A DNA stretch of 27,790 bases, from positions 1-27,790 of the forward strand of contig CBIHPK010000109.1 of NCBI GenBank assembly GCA_966211675.1, read 5' to 3'. The notes under the pieces were generated by a model. That model saw nothing but the letters and a program-made list of their open reading frames with translations, was not told where the DNA came from and searched no databases. The position numbers and the translations under genes were made by a program. Origin of the DNA: SCUS01 sp966211675. Its GTDB lineage: Bacteria > Myxococcota_A > Polyangia > Polyangiales > Ga0077539. Shown here piece by piece: positions 1 through 7,804 of this stretch. The stretch's first letter is position 1; every line of letters starts with the position of its first letter.

Positions 1-15
1 TCGGAGCCCTGCCCT

Positions 16-43
16 CGCGCCCTGAGCGCGGGGGTAGGGCGCG
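16..43. terminator. GC-rich hairpin, possible terminator
   Basis: An 8-bp perfect stem (CGCGCCCT at 16-23 with AGGGCGCG at 36-43) closes a 12-nt loop. It lies about 90 bases beyond the stop codon of the minus-strand PLP enzyme. There is no T-tract on either side, so an intrinsic terminator role is only a guess. Nothing else coding is apparent in 1-130. Confidence 0.25.
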
Positions 44-130
44 CGGCAGCGGGGACGGGGGCCCCGCGTGCATCCCGCCCATCGCTCGCTCTCGCCCTGT
101 CCACCGAGCGGTGGACCCCCTCTCTCTCTC

Positions 131-1900
131 TCAGACCCCCGCGCCGAACTCGATCCCCGGGTCCGTCGCCCGCTGCATCTCCGCGAGCACCTCGCCCGGC
201 AGCGGGAACCACCGCAGCGACTCGGCCTCCTCGGACAGCGCCACCTCGGGGATGCTCTGCGCGCTGGCGGCCCCGGACTCCACCTCGGCCACGATGCGCG
301 CCGCCTCTCGGAGGTAGGTCTCCAGCGCCCGCTCGGGCTCGGTCTCTCGCCGCGAGTGGTACTCGAGCCTGCCGTTGCGGTAGCTGAGGTCGTGCAGTCG
401 CATCGCGGGGGCGGGCCGGGCGCGCCTCGGGTGCCACTGCCCCGTCGCGAGGTCGAAGGTGTAGAGCGGCGCCAGCTTGTAGCCGTGCGTCGCGATGAAG
501 TGCACCGCGGCCACGATGAACTGGAACACCCGCTCCGACAGGAAGTAGTTGAAGTTCACCCGCGCCCAGCCGGGCTTCAGCCCCTCGGCGCCGGAGATGA
601 GCGCGCACCCGAAGCGGTCCGAGGTGCCCTCGTCGATGCCGAGGAGGCGGTGGCCGTAGGGGCCCGCGCACGAGCAGCCGCCGCGCGCCTGGATGCCGAA
701 GAGGTCGTTGAGCAGCGCGACCACGAGGTTGTAGTGCAGCGCCCCGCGCTCCCCGTGGCGGATGACGAAGCTCACGATGGAGAGCCGCCACGCGCGGTCG
801 TTGCCGAGGATGCGGATCTTCGGGTTCTCCCGCCACGACGCGATGGCGCGGGTGATGAACGACTCCTCGCGGGCGCGGATGGTCTCCGCCCCGACCGCCT
901 CCTTCAGCTGGAACACCAGGCCCGCCCGGATCGACTCGATGATGGCCGGGGTGCCGCCCTCCTCGCGGTGCACCGGGTCGGCGAGGTAGCGGTGCTTGTG
1001 CGCGCTCACGAAGGCCACGGTGCCGCCGCCGGGCTGCGAGGGCACCCGGTTCTTGAAGAGCGATCGCTTGGCCACCAGCACGCCCGGAGTCCCCGGTCCG
1101 CCGATGAACTTGTGCGGCGAGAGAAACACCGCGTCCTTGTGCCCGGGCGCTCCCGGCCCCCCGGGGTTCATCTCGATGGCCACGTAGGGAGCGGCCGCCG
1201 CGTAGTCCCAGAAGGACAGCGCGCCGTGGCGGTGGAGGCACGCCGCGATGGCCGTGGTGTCCGTCGCGATGCCGGTCACGTTGGAGGCGGCGGAGAAGCT
1301 CCCGATGCGCAGCGGACGGTGGACGTGCGCGATGAGCTCCCGCTCCAGGTGCTCGATGTCCACGTGGCCGTCGGCGTCCTCCGCGATGGTGACCACGTCG
1401 GCGATGGACTCTCGCCAGGGCAGCTCGTTGGAGTGGTGCTCGAAGGGCCCGATGAACACCACCGGGCGCTCGGCCTCGGGGATGTGCGAGCGCAGCCCGT
1501 AGCGCGCGTCGAGGTCCGCCGGCAGCCGGAGGTTGAGCACGTCGACGAGCTTGTTGATCGCCCCGGTCGCGCCGGACCCGCAGAACACCACCACGTCGTC
1601 GGGACCGCCGCCCACCGCGCGGTGGATGATCTCTCGGGCGTCCTCCCGGAAGCGGGTGGTCTGCAGGCCCGTCTGCGAGGTCTCCGTGTGCGTGTTGGCG
1701 TAGAGGGGCATGACCTCGTCGCGGATGAAGTCCTCGATGAACGCGAGGCTCCGCCCCGAGGCGGTGTAGTCCGCGTAGGTCACCCGTCGAGGACCGAAGG
1801 CCCCGGTGAGCACGTGGTCATCGCCGATGATGGCGTCGCGGATCGTCTCGACCAGCCGCTCTCGGCTCTCAGCAGAACCGGCTTCCCACGGGGGGACCAT
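131..1900 (-). CDS. Class V aminotransferase-fold PLP enzyme, cysteine desulfurase-like
   Basis: A 589-residue PLP-dependent enzyme of the class V aminotransferase/SufS-NifS superfamily, expected to be cytosolic. Visible landmarks are the cofactor-anchoring region around FCGSGATGAINK (107-117), EHHSN (154-158), the PLP-ring aspartate D232 in FWDYAAAAP, and the Schiff-base lysine K264 in LSPHKFIGGPGTPG. A conserved GGCSCAGPYGHRLLG segment with C409 and C411 could contribute a persulfide-type cysteine. At 589 residues it is much longer than typical SufS/IscS (about 400); the extra length is a C-terminal extension after the PLP fold. The ATG follows GGGAG at good spacing (9 nt). No suf/isc scaffold genes lie nearby, so a dedicated Fe-S role is not supported by context. 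The superfamily is secure; the substrate (cysteine, selenocysteine, kynurenine-like or other) is not. Confidence 0.85.
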   Translation of the reverse strand: MVPPWEAGSAESRERLVETIRDAIIGDDHVLTGAFGPRRVTYADYTASGRSLAFIEDFIRDEVMPLYANTHTETSQTGLQTTRFREDAREIIHRAVGGGPDDVVVFCGSGATGAINKLVDVLNLRLPADLDARYGLRSHIPEAERPVVFIGPFEHHSNELPWRESIADVVTIAEDADGHVDIEHLERELIAHVHRPLRIGSFSAASNVTGIATDTTAIAACLHRHGALSFWDYAAAAPYVAIEMNPGGPGAPGHKDAVFLSPHKFIGGPGTPGVLVAKRSLFKNRVPSQPGGGTVAFVSAHKHRYLADPVHREEGGTPAIIESIRAGLVFQLKEAVGAETIRAREESFITRAIASWRENPKIRILGNDRAWRLSIVSFVIRHGERGALHYNLVVALLNDLFGIQARGGCSCAGPYGHRLLGIDEGTSDRFGCALISGAEGLKPGWARVNFNYFLSERVFQFIVAAVHFIATHGYKLAPLYTFDLATGQWHPRRARPAPAMRLHDLSYRNGRLEYHSRRETEPERALETYLREAARIVAEVESGAASAQSIPEVALSEEAESLRWFPLPGEVLAEMQRATDPGIEFGAGV

Positions 1901-1993
1901 CGCTGACGACTCCCTTCATCCGACAGGACCATCGCGTCCTACACCCGAAAGCTCCCCTCGACCAGGATGCGTGTGGCCGCTACGGTGGAGGCC

Positions 1994-3883
1994 ATGACGA
2001 GACCTTGTGATGGCGTGCCTCTGCCCCGGGGACGCTGGCTGTGGCTGATTGCGCTCGGAGGGGCGACCGCGCTCACGGGCTGTCCCAACCGCGGTCAGCT
2101 GTCGACCGACGACGTCCCCGAGAAGGAGATGGACGCCGTCACCGACGAGGAGATGCTCGAAGACTCGGCCACCGTCGACAAGGGCGCGCCGATGGACTCC
2201 CCCGCCGAGGACGGCACCGTGGTGGTCCCCGACACCGGCGCTCCCGTCGACAACGGGACCATCGCCCGCGACGCCGATGCCTCCGACGCGGGCCCCACCG
2301 ACGCGGGCCCGACGGACGCGGGTCGCGAGGATGCGGGCCCCACAGACACCGGTCCGGCGGACTCCGGCGTGACCCGACCGGGGTGCCCGACCGTCGCCGC
2401 TCCGACGCACCCGGAGCCCTGCCCCGGAGACGCCACCTGCGGCCTCCCCACGCACGGCGTGCTCACCGTCACCGGCGCCACCGCGGCCTACTCCGACCTG
2501 CAGGTGCGGGTGGTGCTGCCCGCGGCGGTGCGCTCGGCGATCGGACCGTCCTGCGACAAGATGGTCTTCCGCACGGCGGCGGGCGCGTGGGCGCCGCACT
2601 TCGTGACCGACTGCGCGATGGGCGTCGCGTGGGTGCGAGTGCCCACGCTCTCCGCGGGCGCCCCGGCCACGCTCACGGTGCACTACGGAGGGAGCACCCC
2701 CGTCCCCGCCGCCAACAGCTACGACGACACCTTCGACCGCGTGCCCCTGCACGCCGCCAACACCCTCGGCGCCTACGCCTTCGACGAGGGCACCGGCTCT
2801 CGGACCTGCCCCTCCGTGGGCACGGTCCCCTTCGATGCGTACATCCACCAGACGCCCTACGACGCGCCGCCGGTGGACGTCGCCACGCGCCCGCCGCTCT
2901 GGAGCAGCCTCTCGGCCCCGTCGCTGCTCAGCCCCACAGCGCACTTCACCCGCAACCAGCACGCGCTCAGCTTCCCCAGCGTGCCGGTGCTCAAGGCCTC
3001 CGGGCTCACCTCGCCCAACCGCGTGGTCAACTGGCAGTCCGCCACCTCGGCGCCCTTCAACACCGCGCGCACGCAGCTCACCGTGGGCGTGTGGGTGAAG
3101 CCCGAGTCCCCCTCCAACGCCTTCAACGACAACTTCCAGACGGTGGTCTGCTTCGGGATGCCCGACCAGACCGCGCGCTCGGCCTTCTGGCACCTGCCCG
3201 AGACCGATCACCGCATCGTCGACAACGCGATCTTCAACCCCTGGGCGATCTTCTTCCGCGGCGACGGCGAGGACGACACGCTCTACCAGGGCAACTCCTG
3301 CGTCGAGCCCTGCACCGACGTGATGCAGTACGCGCACGTCACGACCGTCGAGCCGCTCACCAGCGACGGCTTCGTCAACCAGTGGCACTTCGTCGCGCTC
3401 ACCATCGACACCACCGCGCGCCCCCACACGATCCGTCGCAGCTACTACGACGGCCACACCTACGAGTACCCGCGCGACCTCAACCTCTTCCCGCCGGGCG
3501 GGCGCTACTGCCCGGCCGACCCGAACCCCGCGCACGGCCAGCCCGACCCCCTGGTCGGCCCCTGCTATCCCCCCGACCTGCCCGACGGCGGCACCGCGCC
3601 GTCGACCTGCTGGCAGCCCTGCAGCTACCTCTGCCCGGGCACCGTCGACGGGATGATCGCCCCCAACACCTGCGTCTATCCCCCGGAGGCGCCCATCCAG
3701 TACCCGCCCGCTCCGGTGGTCATCGGCGCCGACATGAACGACGGCGAGCCGCAGCTGGGCATCCAGGGGACCGTCGACGACCTGTTCATCCTGGGCCGCG
3801 CCGCGAGCCCCGCGGAGATGGCCGCCTACCGGGAGCGACGGCAGTACTGCCCCGACACGCTCACCGCGACGGTCACCCCGTAG
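1994..3883 (+). CDS. Surface lipoprotein with DUF2341-like and LamG-like domains
   Basis: A predicted exported lipoprotein of 629 residues. The N-terminus carries basic residues, then a hydrophobic stretch (WLWLIALGGATALTGC) with lipobox LTGC, making C30 the lipidation site. A low-complexity acidic linker follows, containing a five-residue DAGPT-type tandem repeat. The segment after it (about 150-230) resembles DUF2341, which is usually attached to LamG modules. The C-terminal part looks like a concanavalin A/LamG-type beta-sandwich (QLTVGVWVKPES, QWHFVALTID, GTVDDLFILGRAAS near the end). The function is probably extracellular binding of carbohydrate or another ligand; no catalytic motif was recognised. 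In-frame starts also exist at ATG 1967 and GTG 1985; 1994 was chosen because it gives a compact signal peptide. The BlaI-like gene begins 6 bases after the stop, suggesting co-transcription. Confidence 0.8.
   Translation: MTRPCDGVPLPRGRWLWLIALGGATALTGCPNRGQLSTDDVPEKEMDAVTDEEMLEDSATVDKGAPMDSPAEDGTVVVPDTGAPVDNGTIARDADASDAGPTDAGPTDAGREDAGPTDTGPADSGVTRPGCPTVAAPTHPEPCPGDATCGLPTHGVLTVTGATAAYSDLQVRVVLPAAVRSAIGPSCDKMVFRTAAGAWAPHFVTDCAMGVAWVRVPTLSAGAPATLTVHYGGSTPVPAANSYDDTFDRVPLHAANTLGAYAFDEGTGSRTCPSVGTVPFDAYIHQTPYDAPPVDVATRPPLWSSLSAPSLLSPTAHFTRNQHALSFPSVPVLKASGLTSPNRVVNWQSATSAPFNTARTQLTVGVWVKPESPSNAFNDNFQTVVCFGMPDQTARSAFWHLPETDHRIVDNAIFNPWAIFFRGDGEDDTLYQGNSCVEPCTDVMQYAHVTTVEPLTSDGFVNQWHFVALTIDTTARPHTIRRSYYDGHTYEYPRDLNLFPPGGRYCPADPNPAHGQPDPLVGPCYPPDLPDGGTAPSTCWQPCSYLCPGTVDGMIAPNTCVYPPEAPIQYPPAPVVIGADMNDGEPQLGIQGTVDDLFILGRAASPAEMAAYRERRQYCPDTLTATVTP
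2285..2368 (+). repeat. Tandem 15-bp coding repeat (DAGPT linker)
   Basis: About five and a half degenerate 15-base units encode DAGPT/DAGPT/DAGRE/DAGPT/DTGPA/DSG. It lies in the linker between the lipidated N-terminus and the folded domains of the lipoprotein. Such acidic, Pro/Thr-rich spacers are common in myxobacterial surface lipoproteins. The repeat number is likely to vary between strains. Confidence 0.8.
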
Positions 3884-3889
3884 CGTCGC

Positions 3890-4324
3890 ATGAGCGCCCG
3901 AGCCCCCGGCGAGCCCGCGGCCCCGATGGAGTCGCTCCCCCTCCTGGGTGAGCTCGAAGCCGCGGTGATGGAGCACCTCTGGACCGAAGGGTCCGCCGAC
4001 GCCCGGGGCGTGCAGCGAGCCCTCGGCGAGCCCCGAGGGATCACCCTCAACACCATCCAGTCGACCCTCGAGCGCCTGCATCGCAAGCAGCTCCTGCTGC
4101 GGGAGAAGCAGGGCCACGCCTACTGGTACGCCCCGGCCGTGACCCGCGAGGGCTTCCGCGCTCGCGCCATGGCCGACGCCGCCGGAGAGCTTCGCGGAGC
4201 GGCCGCCGAGGGGGTCATCGCCGCCTTCGTCGAGATCGCCGCCCGGGCCGACGGCGCCAACCTCGACCGCCTGGCGCGCGTCGTCGAGGCGGCCCGAGCG
4301 AGGCGATCGGGCGGTCGCCGGTGA
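3890..4324 (+). CDS. BlaI/MecI/CopY-family transcriptional repressor
   Basis: A 144-residue winged-helix regulator. The BlaI-family DNA-binding domain spans roughly residues 18-85: LGELEAAVMEHLW, ITLNTIQSTLERLHRKQLL as the recognition-helix region, then the wing with HAYWYAP. The remaining C-terminal helices probably dimerise. Known family members repress target operons until cleaved by a partner M56 metalloprotease. Here such a partner is encoded immediately downstream, with a GTGA overlap (start 4321, stop 4322-4324), so the pair is almost certainly translated together. An internal ATG at 3926 is an alternative start. No beta-lactamase, PBP2a or copper ATPase gene is in view. The controlled gene may be the upstream lipoprotein, the downstream sulfatase-like gene, or something outside the window. 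Confidence 0.88.
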   Translation: MSARAPGEPAAPMESLPLLGELEAAVMEHLWTEGSADARGVQRALGEPRGITLNTIQSTLERLHRKQLLLREKQGHAYWYAPAVTREGFRARAMADAAGELRGAAAEGVIAAFVEIAARADGANLDRLARVVEAARARRSGGRR

Positions 4325-5277
4325 GCCACCTGCCCATCGTGCTGATGGTGGTCGCGCTCGGGGCCCTCGCGCAGGGCCTGCTGCTCTCGGCCATCAGCCC
4401 CCACCTGCTGCGCGCCGTCGCCCGCATCGAGCCCGCGCTCCGGGTCCGCTGGGTGCTGGCGCTGCTCGCCTCGCCGATCGCGTCGGGGCTCTTCCTGCTC
4501 ATGGTCGTCTACGGCCACTGCGTCGTGGAGCTGCGACCGGGAGCGGGCCTGGAGGACGGGTGCGAGCGACTCTGCCGGCTGTGCCTCTGGCGCTCGCCCC
4601 CCGCGACGCCCCTCTCCGCCGCGCTCGCCCTGGTCTGCGTGGCCCCGCTGCTCGACCGAGTCTGGAGGGTGGGCGCCTCGCTGCGCGCCTCCCGCCGCGC
4701 CGTCTCCCGATTGCAGCTGGTGGCCCGCGTCCGACGCGAGGGCCTCTGGTCCGTCCCCGGCGCGCTCTCCTTCGTCGCAGGCTGGCCACGAGGCGACGCC
4801 TACGTGGGCGAGGACATCGGAGCCCGCCTCGGGACGCAGGCCGAGATCGCCGTCACGGCCCACGAGGTCGCTCACGTCTCCCGCGGCGACGTCACCGTGC
4901 GCCTGCTGGGCCGGGTGCTCTCCGGCGCCCACCTCCCCTGGGTCGGAGCGCCCCTCGTGTCGGCGCTCGACCTCGCCATCGAGCAGGCCTGCGACGCCGA
5001 GGCCTCGCGCGTGGTGTCCGACCCACTGATCGTCGCGCACACGCTCATCGAGCTCGCGAGGCTCGACCCGGGCCCGCTGGCAGGCTCCGCGGGGAGCTTC
5101 TCCGACGCGGCCCTCGAGGAGCGCGTGGCCGCCCTCTGCGAGCCTTCCTGGGGTCCATCGGACCGATCCGCCTTCGCCTTCGCCGCGCTCTCCCTGGCCG
5201 TTGTCGGCGCGGGTGTGGCGCTCTACGACCCGCTGCACCACGCAGGGGAGGTCCTCTTCTCGCTCCTGCGGGTCTGA
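4321..5277 (+). CDS. M56-family (BlaR1/MecR1-like) membrane metallopeptidase
   Basis: A 318-residue membrane protein. Hydrophobic segments lie near residues 4-25, 44-65 and 98-112, and one near the C-terminus (about 285-302). The catalytic zinc motif is HEVAHVSRGD (H181, E182, H185), and IEQACDAEA (E221) is the probable third zinc ligand, as in M56/M48 gluzincins. In known BlaR1/MecR1 systems the protease domain transmits an extracellular signal by cleaving BlaI. This protein lacks the large extracellular penicillin-binding sensor domain, so the signal it senses is unknown. It starts at GTG 4321, overlapping the BlaI-type gene by four bases. The family call and pairing are strong; an antibiotic-sensing role is not supported. 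Confidence 0.85.
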   Translation: MSHLPIVLMVVALGALAQGLLLSAISPHLLRAVARIEPALRVRWVLALLASPIASGLFLLMVVYGHCVVELRPGAGLEDGCERLCRLCLWRSPPATPLSAALALVCVAPLLDRVWRVGASLRASRRAVSRLQLVARVRREGLWSVPGALSFVAGWPRGDAYVGEDIGARLGTQAEIAVTAHEVAHVSRGDVTVRLLGRVLSGAHLPWVGAPLVSALDLAIEQACDAEASRVVSDPLIVAHTLIELARLDPGPLAGSAGSFSDAALEERVAALCEPSWGPSDRSAFAFAALSLAVVGAGVALYDPLHHAGEVLFSLLRV

Positions 5278-5288
5278 GACCGGGCTCA

Positions 5289-5313
5289 CGGTTTCGATCA
5301 CGCCGGTTTCGAT
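5289..5313 (+). promoter_or_regulatory. Direct repeat upstream of sulfatase-like gene
   Basis: The 10-mer CGGTTTCGAT occurs at 5289-5298 and again at 5304-5313, a 15-base period. It sits in the short gap between the M56 peptidase stop and the sulfatase-like gene. A regulatory binding site is possible, but there is no independent support. The known BlaI operator core (TACA/TGTA dyad) is not evident here. Confidence 0.3.
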
Positions 5314-5392
5314 GTAGTGGACGGTGGCGCGTCCGTCGCCCTCCTCCTCCTCACCGGCGTCCGACCCCTCGCGGAGAGTTTGCAGCCCGGCC

Positions 5393-7798
5393 ATGAAGCG
5401 CCACGAGACACCGCTGCCCCGCCCGCCTGCGAGGCCTCGCCGCGCTCGCCGCGCGACGCCCGGCAGCTCCCCTCGGGGCGCCCTGCTTCGGCGCTCCCAG
5501 GAGCGCGTCACGCCCTCGCCTCGGCCGCTCCCTCCGCCGCCCCTCTGGATGCCGCTGCGCCCGTCGAGGCCGCCCGGTCGCCCTCGCGTCTCCGCGCTCG
5601 TCGCGCCGCCCGCGGTCCCCGCGCCCGCGCCGCTCCCGCTGGAGGGCTCCGCCGCGCTCGGGGCCCTCGTCGCCTTCGTGCTGGCGGGCGTGGTCGACGG
5701 CGTCATCGCGTACGCCCGCATGCCCCTCGCGTCGCGCAGCCCCGCGCTGCTCGGCTGGTGCGTCGTGCACTGCGCGGGCGTCTTCGCGGCCCTCGGCCTC
5801 GCGGTCGCCGCCGCTCAGGAACTCTTCGTCCGCGCCGCCGCCCGCCGCCCGCCGGTCCGGGCGCTGGGGGCGTGGGTGCTCGCCGGTCCGTCCCGCTGGT
5901 GGCGCCGCGACGAGCGCTCTGCGCTGGCCCTCGCCGCCGGGCTCACCGGCGCGCTGCCCGCGGGCGCCGCGCTGGTGGCCGTCGCCTCCTACGTGACCCG
6001 CACCTTCCAGTCGCGAGCGCTGATGGTCGCCCCCATCGCCGTGGCCCTTCCGGTCGCCGTCGGCATCGCCTCCGCCGCGGGCGTGGTCGCCTCCTGGCCG
6101 CTCGCCCCGCTGCTGCGCCGCGTGGGACGCCTCGCGAGCGTCGGCACCGTCGCCACCGTCGCCGCGGCGCTCGCCCTCCTACCCCTGGTCCGATTGCTCG
6201 CCCACCACCGGGACGCCTTCACCGCCCTCGACCCGCTGGCCTTCGTCCTCGGCGCGGCCCTCGTCGCGGCGGACGTCGCCCTGGTCGCGCTGCTGCTTCG
6301 CCTCGCCGCGCGGCCTCCCCGGCGCAGCCGCGTCCCCGCCGCGTCGCTCGCCTTCGCGCTCGCCTGCGTGGCGCTCGCCGCGGTCCCGGCCTTCGGGCTC
6401 GGTCAGCGGCAGGCCGTGCTGACCGCCGTCGTCAGCCGCAGCGCCCTCGCTCGCCGCGCCGTCGGCCCCTTGCAGCGCACCCTCGACCGCGACGGCGACG
6501 GCCACGGCGTGCTCTTCGGCGGAGCCGACTGCGACGACCACAACCCCCGCGCCTACCCCGGAGCGAGGGAGACGCCCGGCAACGGCGTGGACGAGAGCTG
6601 CTCCGGGCACGACGCGCCCGCCGCCCCGGCGCCGGGCCGCAGCGGCCGCTTCGCGACCCTCACCGGTCCGCTCGCCGAGCGCCCTCCGAGCGTGCTGCTC
6701 GTGTCCATCGACGCCGCGCGCCCCGACCGCATGAGCGCCTACGGCTACCACCGCCCGACGACCCCCAACCTCGCTCGCTTCGCCGAGCGGGCGGCGCGCT
6801 TCACCCACGCGTACTCCGTCGCGCCGGGCTCGCTGCGCTCCTTCGCCTCGACCTTCACCGGCCGCTACCCCGGCGACGTCGCGTGGGGCCTCGGCACCGA
6901 CCCCCACTTCCCCTCCGTCGCCCAGGAGAACGTCACGCTCGCCGAGTCGCTGCGCGCCGCGGGCTACACCACGGCGGCCTTCACCAACACCTCGTACTTC
7001 TCCGGCACCCCCGGCTTCTTCCAGGGCTTCGAGGTGGTGCAGGACCAGGCCGCCTTCAAGGACGACGCCGCCCCCATCGTTCAGGGCGCCGCGGAGTGGA
7101 TCGAGCGCCCTCGCGATCAGCCCTTCTTCGCGTGGGTGCACCTCATCGACGCGCACGCCCCCTACGGCGAGCACTCCTGGCCGCAGGATTTCGGGCGCAC
7201 GGAGAGCGACCGCTACGACGCCGAGCTCGCGCGCGCCGACGCCTTCGCCGTGAGGGTGCTCGACGCCGCCGACCGCATCGAGCGCCGCGGCACCCCGGTG
7301 CTGGTGGTGGTCTTCAGCGACCACGGCGAGGGCTTCAACGAGCACGGCTCGCGCTACCACTTCTACGACGTGCACGAGGAGTCCATCCGGGTGCCGCTGC
7401 TGGTGCGAGGCCCCGGCATCGCGCCCGGCGATCGCGGAGCGCTCACCGCCCTGCTCGACCTCTACGCCACGGTGCTCAACGTCGCGGGCCGCCCCATCGC
7501 CACGGAGACCGCGTCGCGCTCGCTGGTGCCCGTGCTGCTGAGCCGCCACGGCGGCGCGCCCCCGGACTGGCGAGAGGAGGTCTACGCCGACGTCGCGGAG
7601 TACGGCGGCGGGACGCCCACCTCCATGGCGCTCGTCGCCCCTCCGTGGAAGATCGCCTTCGACGCGTCGCGGAGCGTCTGGGAGCTGTACAACCTCGCGC
7701 TCGACCCGGGCGAGCAGCGCAACGTCTTCGACGAGGAGCCCGCGCGCGCCCGCGAGCTCCGGACGCGGCTGCTGGACGGCGGCGCCGGGCGTCGCTGA
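5393..7798 (+). CDS. Polytopic membrane protein with MopE motif and sulfatase/AP-superfamily domain
   Basis: With the start at ATG 5393 the product is 801 residues. A Pro/Arg-rich N-terminus (about 80 residues) precedes several transmembrane segments (about residues 85-340). Next is a Cys/Asp-rich MopE-like motif (DRDGDG at 365-370, DCDD, NGVDESCSG ending at about 405). The C-terminal half is a sulfatase/alkaline-phosphatase-superfamily hydrolase: VLLVSIDAARPDRM near 435-447, FSDHGEGFNEHG, and a late VPLLVRGPG block. The usual C/S-x-P-S-R nucleophile motif is degenerate: GSLRSFAS places serine (S480) at the nucleophile position but replaces Pro with Arg and Arg/His with Phe. The catalytic face is probably periplasmic or surface-facing. 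It could be a sulfatase, a phosphoglycerol/phosphoethanolamine transferase-like enzyme or an inactive relative. ATG 5549 is an alternative start that removes most of the odd N-terminus. It converges with the trehalose gene, 6 bases apart. Confidence 0.8.
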   Translation: MKRHETPLPRPPARPRRARRATPGSSPRGALLRRSQERVTPSPRPLPPPPLWMPLRPSRPPGRPRVSALVAPPAVPAPAPLPLEGSAALGALVAFVLAGVVDGVIAYARMPLASRSPALLGWCVVHCAGVFAALGLAVAAAQELFVRAAARRPPVRALGAWVLAGPSRWWRRDERSALALAAGLTGALPAGAALVAVASYVTRTFQSRALMVAPIAVALPVAVGIASAAGVVASWPLAPLLRRVGRLASVGTVATVAAALALLPLVRLLAHHRDAFTALDPLAFVLGAALVAADVALVALLLRLAARPPRRSRVPAASLAFALACVALAAVPAFGLGQRQAVLTAVVSRSALARRAVGPLQRTLDRDGDGHGVLFGGADCDDHNPRAYPGARETPGNGVDESCSGHDAPAAPAPGRSGRFATLTGPLAERPPSVLLVSIDAARPDRMSAYGYHRPTTPNLARFAERAARFTHAYSVAPGSLRSFASTFTGRYPGDVAWGLGTDPHFPSVAQENVTLAESLRAAGYTTAAFTNTSYFSGTPGFFQGFEVVQDQAAFKDDAAPIVQGAAEWIERPRDQPFFAWVHLIDAHAPYGEHSWPQDFGRTESDRYDAELARADAFAVRVLDAADRIERRGTPVLVVVFSDHGEGFNEHGSRYHFYDVHEESIRVPLLVRGPGIAPGDRGALTALLDLYATVLNVAGRPIATETASRSLVPVLLSRHGGAPPDWREEVYADVAEYGGGTPTSMALVAPPWKIAFDASRSVWELYNLALDPGEQRNVFDEEPARARELRTRLLDGGAGRR

Positions 7799-7804
7799 GG
7801 GGGC

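Noticed and set aside
120..131. Short CT dinucleotide run
   Set aside because: Only six units just after a stop codon; no evidence of function.
68..1906. 612-codon plus-strand open frame opposite the PLP enzyme
   Set aside because: Arg/His/Gly/Val-rich with no recognisable motif; it is the antisense of a gene with clear catalytic motifs, a common effect of very high GC.
1916..4117. 733-codon minus-strand open frame across the lipoprotein and BlaI gene
   Set aside because: Low-complexity Gly/Val/Arg composition and no domain; the opposite strand carries a lipobox and known folds.
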